Source of the DNA: Actinomycetes bacterium
Lineage (GTDB): Bacteria > Actinomycetota > Actinomycetes > Actinomycetales > Microbacteriaceae
Assembly: GCA_023457615.1 (NCBI GenBank)
Contig: JAEWKY010000068.1
Coordinates: 1-9,857 of the forward strand
Length of the DNA: 9,857 bases
Direction of reading: 5' to 3'
The translations under genes were made by a program, and so were the position numbers. The notes under the pieces are model-generated. The model was not told the DNA's origin. It did no database searches and was given only the letters and a program-made list of their open reading frames with translations. Positions 1 through 7,871 of the stretch are shown here, piece by piece (position 1 is the stretch's first letter; each line of letters starts with the position of its first letter).

Positions 1-22
1 CGGCTCATCGGGTCGCGAGCCG
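1..22 (-). terminator. Possible hairpin downstream of the XRE gene
   Basis: A 6-bp inverted repeat, CGGCTC (1-6) and GAGCCG (17-22), has a 10-base loop and lies about 30 bases past the stop of the XRE gene, the last gene of the minus-strand operon. It could end that transcript. It lies at the window edge, so the stem may extend further, and there is no T-tract. A chance hairpin in GC-rich DNA is equally possible. Confidence 0.25.
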
Positions 23-52
23 CCACAAGGCACGAATCGAGGGGTATGGCGG

Positions 53-280
53 CTAACGCACGACGAGCAGGTCGCCCACCTGGCACTCGAGGGCGTCGCA
101 GATCGCGGTGAGCGTCGAGAAGCGGATGGCGCGGGCCCGGTCGTTCTTGAGCACCGAGAGGTTCACGAGGCTGACTCCGACGAGCTCCGAGAGCCGGGTG
201 AGGGTCATGCCGCGCTCGGCCAGCAGCTCGTCGAGGCGGCAGTGGATGCGTCCGGCATCCTCGTCGTCGGCGGGTGCCAT
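53..280 (-). CDS. Small XRE/Cro-CI-type DNA-binding regulator (YozG-like)
   Basis: This 75-residue protein is almost entirely one helix-turn-helix domain. The HTH spans about residues 16-45 (LDELLAERGMTLTRLSELVG, then VSLVNLSVLKN), followed by RAIRFSTLTAICDALECQVGD. This is the pattern of the small XRE repressors encoded beside DUF2975 membrane proteins, with YozG of Bacillus as the type. It should act in the cytoplasm as a dimer on DNA. The ATG at 280 directly follows the TAG of the upstream DUF2975 gene (TAGATG, no gap), with GGAAGGG about 9 bases upstream as a weak Shine-Dalgarno lying inside that gene's last codons. It is the last gene of the operon, so autoregulation through the palindromes at 1549-1581 is the natural inference. 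There is no effector domain, so any signal probably comes through a partner protein. The fold is confident; the target is inferred. Confidence 0.9.
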   Translation of the reverse strand: MAPADDEDAGRIHCRLDELLAERGMTLTRLSELVGVSLVNLSVLKNDRARAIRFSTLTAICDALECQVGDLLVVR

Positions 281-862
281 CTACACGAGCCCTTCCGTGT
301 CGCGCTGCAGTCGCTCGCCCGCCCGGAGGATGCCCGCGAGGAGCGCGAAGGCGAGCGCGAGCCCGAGGAAGGGCGGATCGGGGAGGAACGCGGCGGCGCC
401 GAGCTCCCAGGAGAGCGGCAGCGAGGCGGGATCGATCGACGCGGGATCCCCGGTATCGGGGTAGATCGTTCCCGACCGCACGGCGAGGCTCTCGGCGATC
501 TGGGCGAGCCATGAGCCGACGGCGAGGGTGATCGCGAGCCCCCACACCGTGCGCGACACGGCCGGGACGAACTGGACCTCGGAGCGCACCCGACCGGCGA
601 GCCCGGCGAGGAGGAAGGCGATGACGGACACGGTCGCGGCTCCGAGGAGCACGGCGAGGGCGTGCGCGATCCGCAGCTCCGGGCGCAGGTCGACGAGACC
701 GCTCAGTCCGGGCGGGCCGCCGTCGAGCACCCACAGCACCTTCGGGCCGGCGATCGTCGGGATGGCGTAGGCGAGGCCCGCGGCGGCCGCGAGGACGCCG
801 ACCGTCAGAGCGAGCATGCGCAGCCCGCCGAGGGCGGCGCGGCGCGAGGGGGAGGCGGACAT
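281..862 (-). CDS. DUF2975-like four-helix membrane protein, second copy
   Basis: This is a 193-residue integral membrane protein with hydrophobic segments at about residues 14-38, 66-88, 103-124 and 162-179. It ends in a charged cytosolic tail, RAGERLQRDTEGLV. Four helices, the tail and the adjoining small XRE gene match the DUF2975 family, whose function is unknown. I chose the ATG at 862 because it overlaps the upstream stop as TGATG and gives an N-terminus that runs into a normal first helix; the longer frame from 949 would add 29 Arg-rich residues lying inside the upstream gene. The extracytoplasmic loop between helices 3 and 4 holds TGDPASIDPAS, including two of the rare GAT codons. It is a diverged paralogue of the preceding gene: similarity is clear only at the tail and in overall topology. 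A role in sensing or in holding the XRE regulator is inference. Confidence 0.8.
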   Translation of the reverse strand: MSASPSRRAALGGLRMLALTVGVLAAAAGLAYAIPTIAGPKVLWVLDGGPPGLSGLVDLRPELRIAHALAVLLGAATVSVIAFLLAGLAGRVRSEVQFVPAVSRTVWGLAITLAVGSWLAQIAESLAVRSGTIYPDTGDPASIDPASLPLSWELGAAAFLPDPPFLGLALAFALLAGILRAGERLQRDTEGLV

Positions 863-1486
863 CAGACGAGCCCCTCGGTGTCGCGCTGCAGGCGCTGGCC
901 CGCGCGGATGACATAGGCCGCGACGAGCACGACGAACCCGAACGCCCACGACCCGAACTCGAGCTCGAAGGCGGCCTCGTAGGGAGCCCCGAGTTCGCCG
1001 CCGGCCATCATCCTGCCGAGCCCGTCGAGACCGCCGGCCAGGATGCCGCCCGTGGACATGAGCGCGCCGGTCGTCAGCACGACGGGGAACAGGTGACGGT
1101 CGAACGGCGTCCCGCGCGCGGTCGAGACGAGGAACGCCACGATCGCGACGTAGACGGCCGTCGAGATCACGACCCCGAGCGCCGAGGCGACCACGAGGAG
1201 GGTGCGCGGCCCGTCGCTGAGGGCGTCCGAGGCGACGGTGGCCGAGGTCACGACCCCGAGGTTGCCGACGACGTCGCCGGTGGCGAGCAGCTCGACGGCT
1301 CCGTCGCCCCGTGCGAGCGCGATCGTGCGCCAGACGCCCTCGGCGAGGGTGAGCAGGCCGAGCACCCCGGTCATGCCGGCGATGATCGCGAACGCCGTGC
1401 GGTCGGCCCGGTCGGCCACCACGTGGGTCGGGGCGCGCATCAGACCAGTCCCTCGGCGTCGCGCTGGAGCCTGTGACCGATCGCGA
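284..1486 (-). repeat. Three related gene-end repeats (about 284-327, 865-908, 1443-1486)
   Basis: The last codons of the micro-ORF and of both DUF2975 genes are related at DNA level. The copies at 284-327 and 865-908 match at 38 of 44 positions. The copy starting at 1443 matches the 865 copy at 23 of the first 27 positions and then diverges. Each copy encodes the RLQRD(T/A)EGLV tail and ends at or one base into the next ATG. The rest of the two membrane genes is not similar at this level, so either the tail is under strong constraint or this end has been exchanged by recombination. Confidence 0.7.
862..1440 (-). CDS. DUF2975-like four-helix membrane protein, first copy
   Basis: This 192-residue membrane protein has hydrophobic segments at about residues 15-36, 80-106, 117-138 and 164-178, and ends in RAGQRLQRDTEGLV. 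The stretch TARGTPFDRHLFP (about 107-119), after helix 2, is typical of DUF2975 proteins, which have a short cytosolic 'PF' loop there. The ATG at 1440 overlaps the stop of the 31-residue ORF upstream (TGATG) and has GAGGGA 8 bases upstream, inside that ORF. The stop in turn overlaps the next ATG by one base. Translation of the whole operon is therefore probably coupled. The molecular function of the family is not established; in known arrangements it is paired with a small XRE regulator, as here. The two copies differ enough that they may form a heteromer rather than being simple redundancy. Confidence 0.82.
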   Translation of the reverse strand: MRAPTHVVADRADRTAFAIIAGMTGVLGLLTLAEGVWRTIALARGDGAVELLATGDVVGNLGVVTSATVASDALSDGPRTLLVVASALGVVISTAVYVAIVAFLVSTARGTPFDRHLFPVVLTTGALMSTGGILAGGLDGLGRMMAGGELGAPYEAAFELEFGSWAFGFVVLVAAYVIRAGQRLQRDTEGLV

Positions 1487-1535
1487 ACGACAGGGCCGCG
1501 ACGTCGTGCTTCGGGGGGACCGGGGTGGACGACAT
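1440..1535 (-). CDS. 31-residue micro-ORF ending in the DUF2975 C-terminal tail
   Basis: This is a 32-codon frame (31 residues plus TGA). The start MSSTPVPPKHDV is hydrophilic, and the end, ALSFAIGHRLQRDAEGLV, closely resembles the C-termini of both downstream membrane proteins (ERLQRDTEGLV and QRLQRDTEGLV). It has the best Shine-Dalgarno of the operon, AAGGAGG at 1543-1549 with a 7-base spacer, and its TGA overlaps the next ATG (TGATG). These points argue that it is translated. It could be the scar of a third DUF2975 paralogue that lost its membrane helices, a leader ORF that feeds ribosomes into the operon, or a soluble micro-protein that mimics the tail. No transmembrane segment is present. 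The size is below usual annotation cut-offs, so it would normally be missed. Confidence 0.6.
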   Translation of the reverse strand: MSSTPVPPKHDVAALSFAIGHRLQRDAEGLV

Positions 1536-1542
1536 CCTGCCG

Positions 1543-1549
1543 CCTCCTT
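1543..1549 (-). promoter_or_regulatory. Shine-Dalgarno of the micro-ORF operon
   Basis: On the minus strand AAGGAGG lies 7 bases before the ATG at 1535. It is a near-perfect anti-16S match at ideal spacing, better than that of any other gene in the window, and is the main reason to believe that the 31-residue ORF is translated. The TATCGATA palindrome overlaps its upstream edge. Confidence 0.75.
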
Positions 1550-1604
1550 ATCGATAGTCGATGTTATCGATCTACGATAACCACACGCGAGGGGGTGGAG
1601 TCAA
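1549..1604 (-). promoter_or_regulatory. Promoter with two candidate operators for the DUF2975-XRE operon
   Basis: On the minus strand a -35-like TTGACT (1604-1599) is followed by TATCGT (1579-1574) at 19 bases, or TTATCG at 18. The -10 lies inside a perfect inverted repeat on the plus strand, GTTATCG (1563-1569), spacer ATCTA, CGATAAC (1575-1581). A second palindrome, TATCGATA (1549-1556), sits just before the Shine-Dalgarno. The half-site TTATCG occurs in both, and TTATCGAT recurs at 1548 and 1564. The centres are 19-20 bases apart, roughly two helical turns. This AT-rich block in GC-rich DNA looks like tandem repressor sites, most simply for the XRE protein of the same operon. That assignment is inferred. 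Confidence 0.6.
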
Positions 1605-1655
1605 GCACCTTCTGAGCCGTGAGCGAACACGGGAGTTTTCGGCAGCCCGCGTCGT

Positions 1656-1661
1656 TACCCT
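1656..1661 (+). promoter_or_regulatory. Candidate -10 element of clpC
   Basis: TACCCT (preceded by T, giving TTACCCT) fits the TANNNT pattern of actinobacterial -10 elements and predicts a start of transcription near 1668, leaving a leader of about 38 bases that contains the clpC ribosome-binding site. No good -35 is present 16-18 bases upstream. I found no clear HspR inverted repeat or ClgR-type CGC-N5-GCG site between 1582 and 1700, although clpC is under such control in some relatives. Confidence 0.4.
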
Positions 1662-1705
1662 CGGATGTATCGACGCCTCCCGACCGGCGTCCGCAGGAGT
1701 TCATC

Positions 1706-4189
<2,484 letters not shown>

Positions 4190-4221
4190 GGTGACGGAGG
4201 CACGCTTGGCTCCAGCCAGGT

Positions 4222-4255
4222 GAGGAGGGACCCATCTCGAGGTGGGTCCCTCCTC
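4222..4255 (+). terminator. Strong terminator-like hairpin after clpC
   Basis: GAGGAGGGACCCA (4222-4234) pairs perfectly with TGGGTCCCTCCTC (4243-4255). A G-U and a C-G pair can extend the stem inward to 15 bp around a TCGA loop. It starts 33 bases after the clpC stop. No T-tract follows, which is common for actinobacterial terminators. The stem is symmetric, but no gene reads toward it from the other side. Confidence 0.8.
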
Positions 4256-4334
4256 GCGTCTCCGGGTCCGAGTGCCGGGTGCGGTACCGGCGCCGAGGGC
4301 GGGGTGTGCGCGACGGGCCGCACCCGGGCGTCGG

Positions 4335-4340
4335 TACGCT
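4335..4340 (+). promoter_or_regulatory. Candidate -10 of argA, leaderless
   Basis: TACGCT lies exactly 6 bases before the GTG start at 4347, so transcription would begin at or within a base of the start codon. No -35 match is evident. The GGAGG that touches the GTG is too close to serve as a normal ribosome-binding site, which favours leaderless translation. Confidence 0.5.
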
Positions 4341-4346
4341 CGGAGG

Positions 4347-4850
4347 GTGAGCGACTTCACCGTGCGACGGGCGCGCACCGGCGACATCCCGGGCATCGAG
4401 ACGCTCATCGCCCCGCTCGTCGAGAGCCGCGTGCTGCTCGGCAAGGACCGCGTCGTCTTCTACGAGGCCGTGCAGGAGTTCCGCGTCGCCGAGGGGGCCG
4501 ACGGCGCGCTGCTCGGCTGCGGCGCCCTGCACGTCATGTGGGAGGACCTCGGCGAGGTGCGCACCCTCGCCGTCGCCGACGCGTGGCGCGGACGCGGGGT
4601 CGGCCACGCCCTCCTCGACCGGCTCGAGAGCGAGGCCCGCGAGCTCGGGCTGTCGCGCCTGTTCTGTCTCACCTTCGAGACCGACTTCTTCCGCCGCCAC
4701 GGCTACGAGGAGATCGGCGAGGGCATCGTCTCGCCGGATGTCTACGCCGAGCTCGTGCGCTCGCCCGACGAGGGCGTCGCGGAGTTCCTCGACCTCGCGC
4801 GCGTCAAGCCGAACACCCTCGGCAACGCCCGGATGCTCAAACGGCTGTGA
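4347..4850 (+). CDS. argA: Amino-acid N-acetyltransferase (N-acetylglutamate synthase, GNAT type)
   Basis: This 167-residue GNAT-fold enzyme most likely transfers acetyl from acetyl-CoA to glutamate (in some actinobacteria also glutamine), the first step of arginine biosynthesis. The sequence follows the short stand-alone actinobacterial type represented by Rv2747 of M. tuberculosis. Shared marks are FTVRRARTGDIPGIETLI (4-21), YEAVQEFRVAE (39-49), LGCGALHVMWEDLGEVRTLA (56-75), the acetyl-CoA loop RGRGVG (81-86), LTFETDFFRRHGYEEI (108-123) and the end VKPNTLGNARMLKRL. No kinase-like domain is present, unlike classical ArgA. The GTG at 4347 gives the family N-terminus and lies 6 bases after TACGCT; an open frame back to 4242 runs into the clpC hairpin and is rejected. 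The stop overlaps the next gene (GTGA). No other arg gene is in the window. Confidence 0.93.
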   Translation: MSDFTVRRARTGDIPGIETLIAPLVESRVLLGKDRVVFYEAVQEFRVAEGADGALLGCGALHVMWEDLGEVRTLAVADAWRGRGVGHALLDRLESEARELGLSRLFCLTFETDFFRRHGYEEIGEGIVSPDVYAELVRSPDEGVAEFLDLARVKPNTLGNARMLKRL

Positions 4851-5827
4851 CGCTCTCGATCGGCATCGCGGGCTCGATTCCGGCGGAGGGCGTGCGGCGC
4901 ATCGCGACGGCCGTCGAGGATGCCGGCTACGCGGCGCTGTGGGTCAACGACACCCCGGGCGGGAGCGCCCGCGCGGCGCCCGCGGCGGCGGCCGAGGTCA
5001 CGTCGCGGATCGGGCTCGCGGCCGGAGTCGTGCCCCTCGACCGCGTCAGCGCCGCGGACATCGCCGCCCGGCTGCGCGACCTGCCGACCGACCGCGTGCG
5101 GCTCGGCGTGGGGAGCGGCGCCTCGCGCGCCCCGCTGCGACTGCTCGAGGACGGCGTCGAGGAGCTCCGCGCCCGCACGGCCACGCCGATCCTGATCGGA
5201 GCCCTCGGCCCCCGGGTGCGCGCGCTCGCCGCCCGGATCGCGGACGGCATCCTGTTCTCGTGGCTGACGCCGGAGCTCGCGGCCGAGGCGCGTGAGCAGA
5301 TGCGCCGGGATGCCGACGGCCGCCCCGTCGAGGCCGTGCTGTACGCGCGCACGATCACGGGCCCGCACGCGCGACCCGCGCTCGAGGCGGAGGCGGCGCG
5401 CTACGCCTCGTACCCGCAGTACGCCGCGCACTTCGAGCGCCTCGGGATCGACCCGCTCGACACGACGATCGAGCTTCCGCGTCCCGGCTCGGCCTGGGCG
5501 TTCGAGACGAGCACCGACGAGGTCGTGCTGCGCCTCATCACGTCGAACGGAGCCCCGGACGAGATCGTGACGGCGATCCGCACCCGCGCGGTGGGGCCGG
5601 ATGGCCCGATCCGCCCGGGCACGCGCGACGGCTATTTCCGCGACACGACCGATCCCGCGCGGCCGCGGCACTGGAAGCTCGTCGGGATGCAGGACTTCCT
5701 GCTCGTCGACGGAGCCTGGGTGGGGCGCAGCGCCTACCGGCACGGCCCGAGCTGGTGGACGCTCACCGGGGAGCTCGGCATCGACCGCATCGAATACGCC
5801 GACCTGCCGCCCGGCACCCCGATCTGA
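4847..5827 (+). CDS. LLM-class (luciferase-like) flavin-dependent oxidoreductase with extra C-terminal segment
   Basis: This 326-residue protein resembles bacterial luciferase-like monooxygenases, TIM-barrel enzymes that use FMN or coenzyme F420; the substrate cannot be told. Family marks are TLSIGIAGSIPAEG (2-15), AVEDAGYAALWVNDTPGG (22-39), VTSRIGLAAGVVPLDR (51-66), DRVRLGVGSGASR (82-94), ILIGALGPRVRALAARIADG (115-134), FERLGIDPLDTT (196-207) and DEVVLRLIT (224-232). The GTG at 4847 overlaps the argA stop as GTGA. It has no good ribosome-binding site, so translation probably depends on argA. Residues from about 250 to 326, beginning near PDGPIRPGTR and ending IEYADLPPGTPI, lie beyond the usual end of short members and carry many aromatic residues (HWKLVG, GPSWWTLTGEL). 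I do not recognise this part. Reading frame and codon use stay normal, so a frameshift is unlikely. Confidence 0.82.
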   Translation: MTLSIGIAGSIPAEGVRRIATAVEDAGYAALWVNDTPGGSARAAPAAAAEVTSRIGLAAGVVPLDRVSAADIAARLRDLPTDRVRLGVGSGASRAPLRLLEDGVEELRARTATPILIGALGPRVRALAARIADGILFSWLTPELAAEAREQMRRDADGRPVEAVLYARTITGPHARPALEAEAARYASYPQYAAHFERLGIDPLDTTIELPRPGSAWAFETSTDEVVLRLITSNGAPDEIVTAIRTRAVGPDGPIRPGTRDGYFRDTTDPARPRHWKLVGMQDFLLVDGAWVGRSAYRHGPSWWTLTGELGIDRIEYADLPPGTPI

Positions 5828-5841
5828 CCCGGCCGCTGGCT

Positions 5842-5847
5842 TACCCT
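5842..5847 (+). promoter_or_regulatory. Candidate -10 for the anchored protein gene, leaderless
   Basis: TACCCT lies exactly 6 bases before the ATG at 5854, only 14 bases after the preceding stop. No Shine-Dalgarno precedes the ATG (GGCCGC spacer). The spacing is the same as for argA and radA, and suggests an independent leaderless transcript rather than read-through from the oxidoreductase gene. Confidence 0.45.
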
Positions 5848-5853
5848 GGCCGC

Positions 5854-6456
5854 ATGTCGACGCTGCGCACCCCGGTCGGGCCGCAGCCGCCGTCGGTCTA
5901 CTGGCGACGGCGGCTCTTCGTGCTGCTGGGGCTCGCCGCGATCGTCGCGATCATCGTGCTGATCGTCGTGCGTCCGGGCGGCGAGAACGTCGGCCAGGAG
6001 ACGCCCACGCCCACCAACACCGCCTTGGGCGAGCCGAGCGCACCGCCCGTCGAAGCCGGCGCGTGCGACCCCGCGAGACTCGTGATCGAGCCGGTCGTCG
6101 ACCTCGCGAGCTACCAGGCGGGGCAGCAGCCGCAGCTGTCGGTGCAGATCACCAACACCGGGTCGGCGGCATGCACCCTCGCGGTCGAGGCCGACCAGCT
6201 CGTCTTCTCGATCGTGAGCGGCACCGACCCGATCTGGACGTCGACCGACTGCCTGACGACGCCCGCGTTCGAGGTCGAGCTGCAGCCGGGCGACCCGATC
6301 GGCAACGCGCCGATCGCCTGGGATCGCACCCGGTCGTCGGCCGACACGTGCACCACGTCGCGCCCCGAGGTCGTCGCCGGCGGCGCGACCTACCGCCTGA
6401 GCGTGATGCTCGGCACCGTCGAGTCGGAGATCGACGCGCCGTTCCTGCTCTACTGA
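5854..6456 (+). CDS. Membrane-anchored extracytoplasmic protein of unknown function
   Basis: This 200-residue protein has a short cytosolic N-terminus with RRR (18-20), a single membrane helix at about 21-39 (LFVLLGLAAIVAIIVLIVV), a Thr/Pro-rich stalk (about 45-65) and an outer domain of about 135 residues. The outer domain looks like an all-beta, Ig-like fold: LSVQITNTGSAACTL, FEVELQPGD and GGATYRLSVMLGT read as alternating strands. It resembles DUF4232-type secreted domains only loosely. Four cysteines (71, 107, 133, 166) lie on the outside and could form two disulfides. I chose the ATG at 5854 because TACCCT lies 6 bases upstream and the earlier open frame overlaps the oxidoreductase gene. 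It is convergent with radA, with a gap of 41 bases. I cannot assign a function or ligand. Confidence 0.8.
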   Translation: MSTLRTPVGPQPPSVYWRRRLFVLLGLAAIVAIIVLIVVRPGGENVGQETPTPTNTALGEPSAPPVEAGACDPARLVIEPVVDLASYQAGQQPQLSVQITNTGSAACTLAVEADQLVFSIVSGTDPIWTSTDCLTTPAFEVELQPGDPIGNAPIAWDRTRSSADTCTTSRPEVVAGGATYRLSVMLGTVESEIDAPFLLY

Positions 6457-6497
6457 CGCCCCTCGCCGCGGGCGAATCCTCCAGGACCTAGAACGAC
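6457..6497. other. Convergent intergenic gap with weak hairpin and 10-base tandem repeat
   Basis: The gap between the anchored-protein gene and radA holds a weak stem (CGCCC 6457-6461 with GGGCG 6470-6474, loop of 8 bases) that could serve as a terminator. The unit GACCTAGAA occurs at 6485-6493 and again at 6495-6503, a 10-base period that duplicates the radA stop region; the second copy is the one used as stop. No T-tract is present on either strand. Confidence 0.35.
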
Positions 6498-7865
6498 CTA
6501 GAAGGTCGGGATGTCGGCCTGCGTCGCCGGGGGAGCCGCGGCGAACGCGACCCCGATCGCCGAGCGCACCGAGCCGGCGTCGCCGTCGACGACGGTCGCG
6601 TAGCCGAGCCGCTTCGCCTCGCCGAGTCGCTGGCGGGCCGCGGCGACGGGACGGATCTCGCCCGCGAGCGAGATCTCGCCGACGGCCGCGAGGGTCGCGG
6701 GCAGCGCCACGTCGCGCACCGCCGAGGCGATCGCGAGCGCGATGGCCAGGTCGGTCGCGGGCTCGGTGAGCTTCATGCCGCCGACCGTCGAGACGTAGAC
6801 GTCGGAGGTCGACAGCTTCAGGCCGCACCGCCGCTCGAGCACCGCGAGGATCATCGCGACGCGCGAGGCGTCGACGCCGTTGACGACCCGGCGGGGCTGC
6901 GGGGCGCTCGTGCCGACGATGAGGGCCTGCACCTCGACGGGGATCGCGCGACGGCCTTCGAGGGCGATCGTGACGCACGTGCCGCTGACCGGGGCGGACG
7001 ACCGGGAGAGGAAGAGCCCCGAGGGGTCGGGCACCTCGGCGATGCCGTCGCCCGTCATCTCGAAGCAGCCCACCTCGTCGGTCGGGCCGAACCGGTTCTT
7101 CAGGGTGCGCACGAAGCGCAGCGCGGTCTGGCGGTCGCCTTCGAAGCTGCACACGACATCCACGAGGTGCTCGAGCAGCCGCGGACCGGCGATCGTGCCG
7201 TCTTTCGTGACGTGCCCGACGAGCAGCACGGGGAGGTTGCGCTCCTTCGCGACGCGGATGAGCGTGCCGGCGACCTCGCGCACCTGCGCGGGCTGCCCGG
7301 GGGCGCCGTCGGAGAGCGCCGACGACACGGTCTGCACCGAGTCGACGATGAGCAGCGCGGGCTTCACGGCATCCACCTGGCCGAGGATCGTGGCAAGGTC
7401 GGTCTCGGCGGCCAGGTAGAGCTCGTCCGAGAGCGCGCCCGTGCGCTCGGCGCGCAGGCGCACCTGGGAGGCCGACTCCTCGGCGCTCACGTAGAGCACG
7501 CGGCTCTGCCGGCCGTCGGGGCGCCCGCTCGCCACGCGCGCGGCGACCTCGAGCAGGAGCGTCGACTTGCCGACGCCGGGCTCGCCGGAGAGCAGGATGG
7601 CGGCGCCCGGCACGACGCCGCCGCCGAGCACGCGGTCGAACTCGCCGATGCCGCTCGGGCGGTGGGTCGACGACTCGGTGCCGACCTGGGTGATCGGTCG
7701 CGCGACGCGGGTCTCGCCGACGGCGACCGGGGCGACGGTGCGCAGAGGGGCGCCCTGCTCGACGAGGGAGTCCCAGGTCTGGCACTCCCCGCAGCGCCCG
7801 ACCCACTTCACGCTCGTCCAGCCGCACTCGCGACAGGCGAATCCGGGGGTCGTCGCGCGGGCCAT
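6498..7865 (-). CDS. radA: RadA (Sms), DNA branch-migration ATPase
   Basis: This 455-residue RecA-related protein helps process recombination intermediates during DNA repair. It has an N-terminal C4 zinc finger (Cys 11, 14, 25, 28: CRECGW and CGECQTW), Walker A GEPGVGKS (94-101), Walker B LLIVDS (171-176), the RadA-specific KNRFG (256-260), and a Lon-protease-like domain from about 285 to the end (VYVSTVGGMKLTEPATDLAI, GEISLAGEIRPV). In RadA that domain is a scaffold, not a protease. All diagnostic motifs are intact and the length is normal. The ATG at 7865 places the zinc finger at the usual distance and follows TAGGCT by 6 bases with no Shine-Dalgarno, so the mRNA is probably leaderless. 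No second gene follows; the next gene is convergent. I saw no LexA-type box upstream, so SOS control is not supported. Confidence 0.97.
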   Translation of the reverse strand: MARATTPGFACRECGWTSVKWVGRCGECQTWDSLVEQGAPLRTVAPVAVGETRVARPITQVGTESSTHRPSGIGEFDRVLGGGVVPGAAILLSGEPGVGKSTLLLEVAARVASGRPDGRQSRVLYVSAEESASQVRLRAERTGALSDELYLAAETDLATILGQVDAVKPALLIVDSVQTVSSALSDGAPGQPAQVREVAGTLIRVAKERNLPVLLVGHVTKDGTIAGPRLLEHLVDVVCSFEGDRQTALRFVRTLKNRFGPTDEVGCFEMTGDGIAEVPDPSGLFLSRSSAPVSGTCVTIALEGRRAIPVEVQALIVGTSAPQPRRVVNGVDASRVAMILAVLERRCGLKLSTSDVYVSTVGGMKLTEPATDLAIALAIASAVRDVALPATLAAVGEISLAGEIRPVAAARQRLGEAKRLGYATVVDGDAGSVRSAIGVAFAAAPPATQADIPTF

Positions 7866-7871
7866 GCGGTC

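Noticed and set aside
53..280. XRE gene as the antitoxin of a toxin-antitoxin pair
   Set aside because: Its partners are multi-helix membrane proteins of DUF2975 type, not small toxins, and the protein matches YozG-like regulators.
863..949. Upstream start for the second DUF2975 gene at 949
   Set aside because: It would add 29 Arg-rich residues inside the neighbouring gene. The ATG at 862 in the TGATG overlap fits the operon pattern.
1582..1700. HspR (HAIR) or ClgR site upstream of clpC
   Set aside because: AGTCAAG at 1599-1605 resembles half of a HAIR site but lacks the partner at the right spacing, and it fits better as the minus-strand -35 TTGACT. No CGC-N5-GCG ClgR-like core was found.
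1619..1705. Upstream start for clpC at 1619
   Set aside because: The extension crosses the candidate -10 at 1656-1661, has no family match, and the canonical MFERFTDRARR start has its own ribosome-binding site.
5734..5827. A frameshift or separate gene making the C-terminal end of the oxidoreductase
   Set aside because: The frame is continuous with normal GC3 codon use and no start with a ribosome-binding site lies at the boundary, so an extension is more likely.
5734..7827. 697-residue minus-strand open frame over radA and the anchored-protein gene
   Set aside because: It overlaps two well-supported genes, is Arg-rich and repetitive, and shows no fold.
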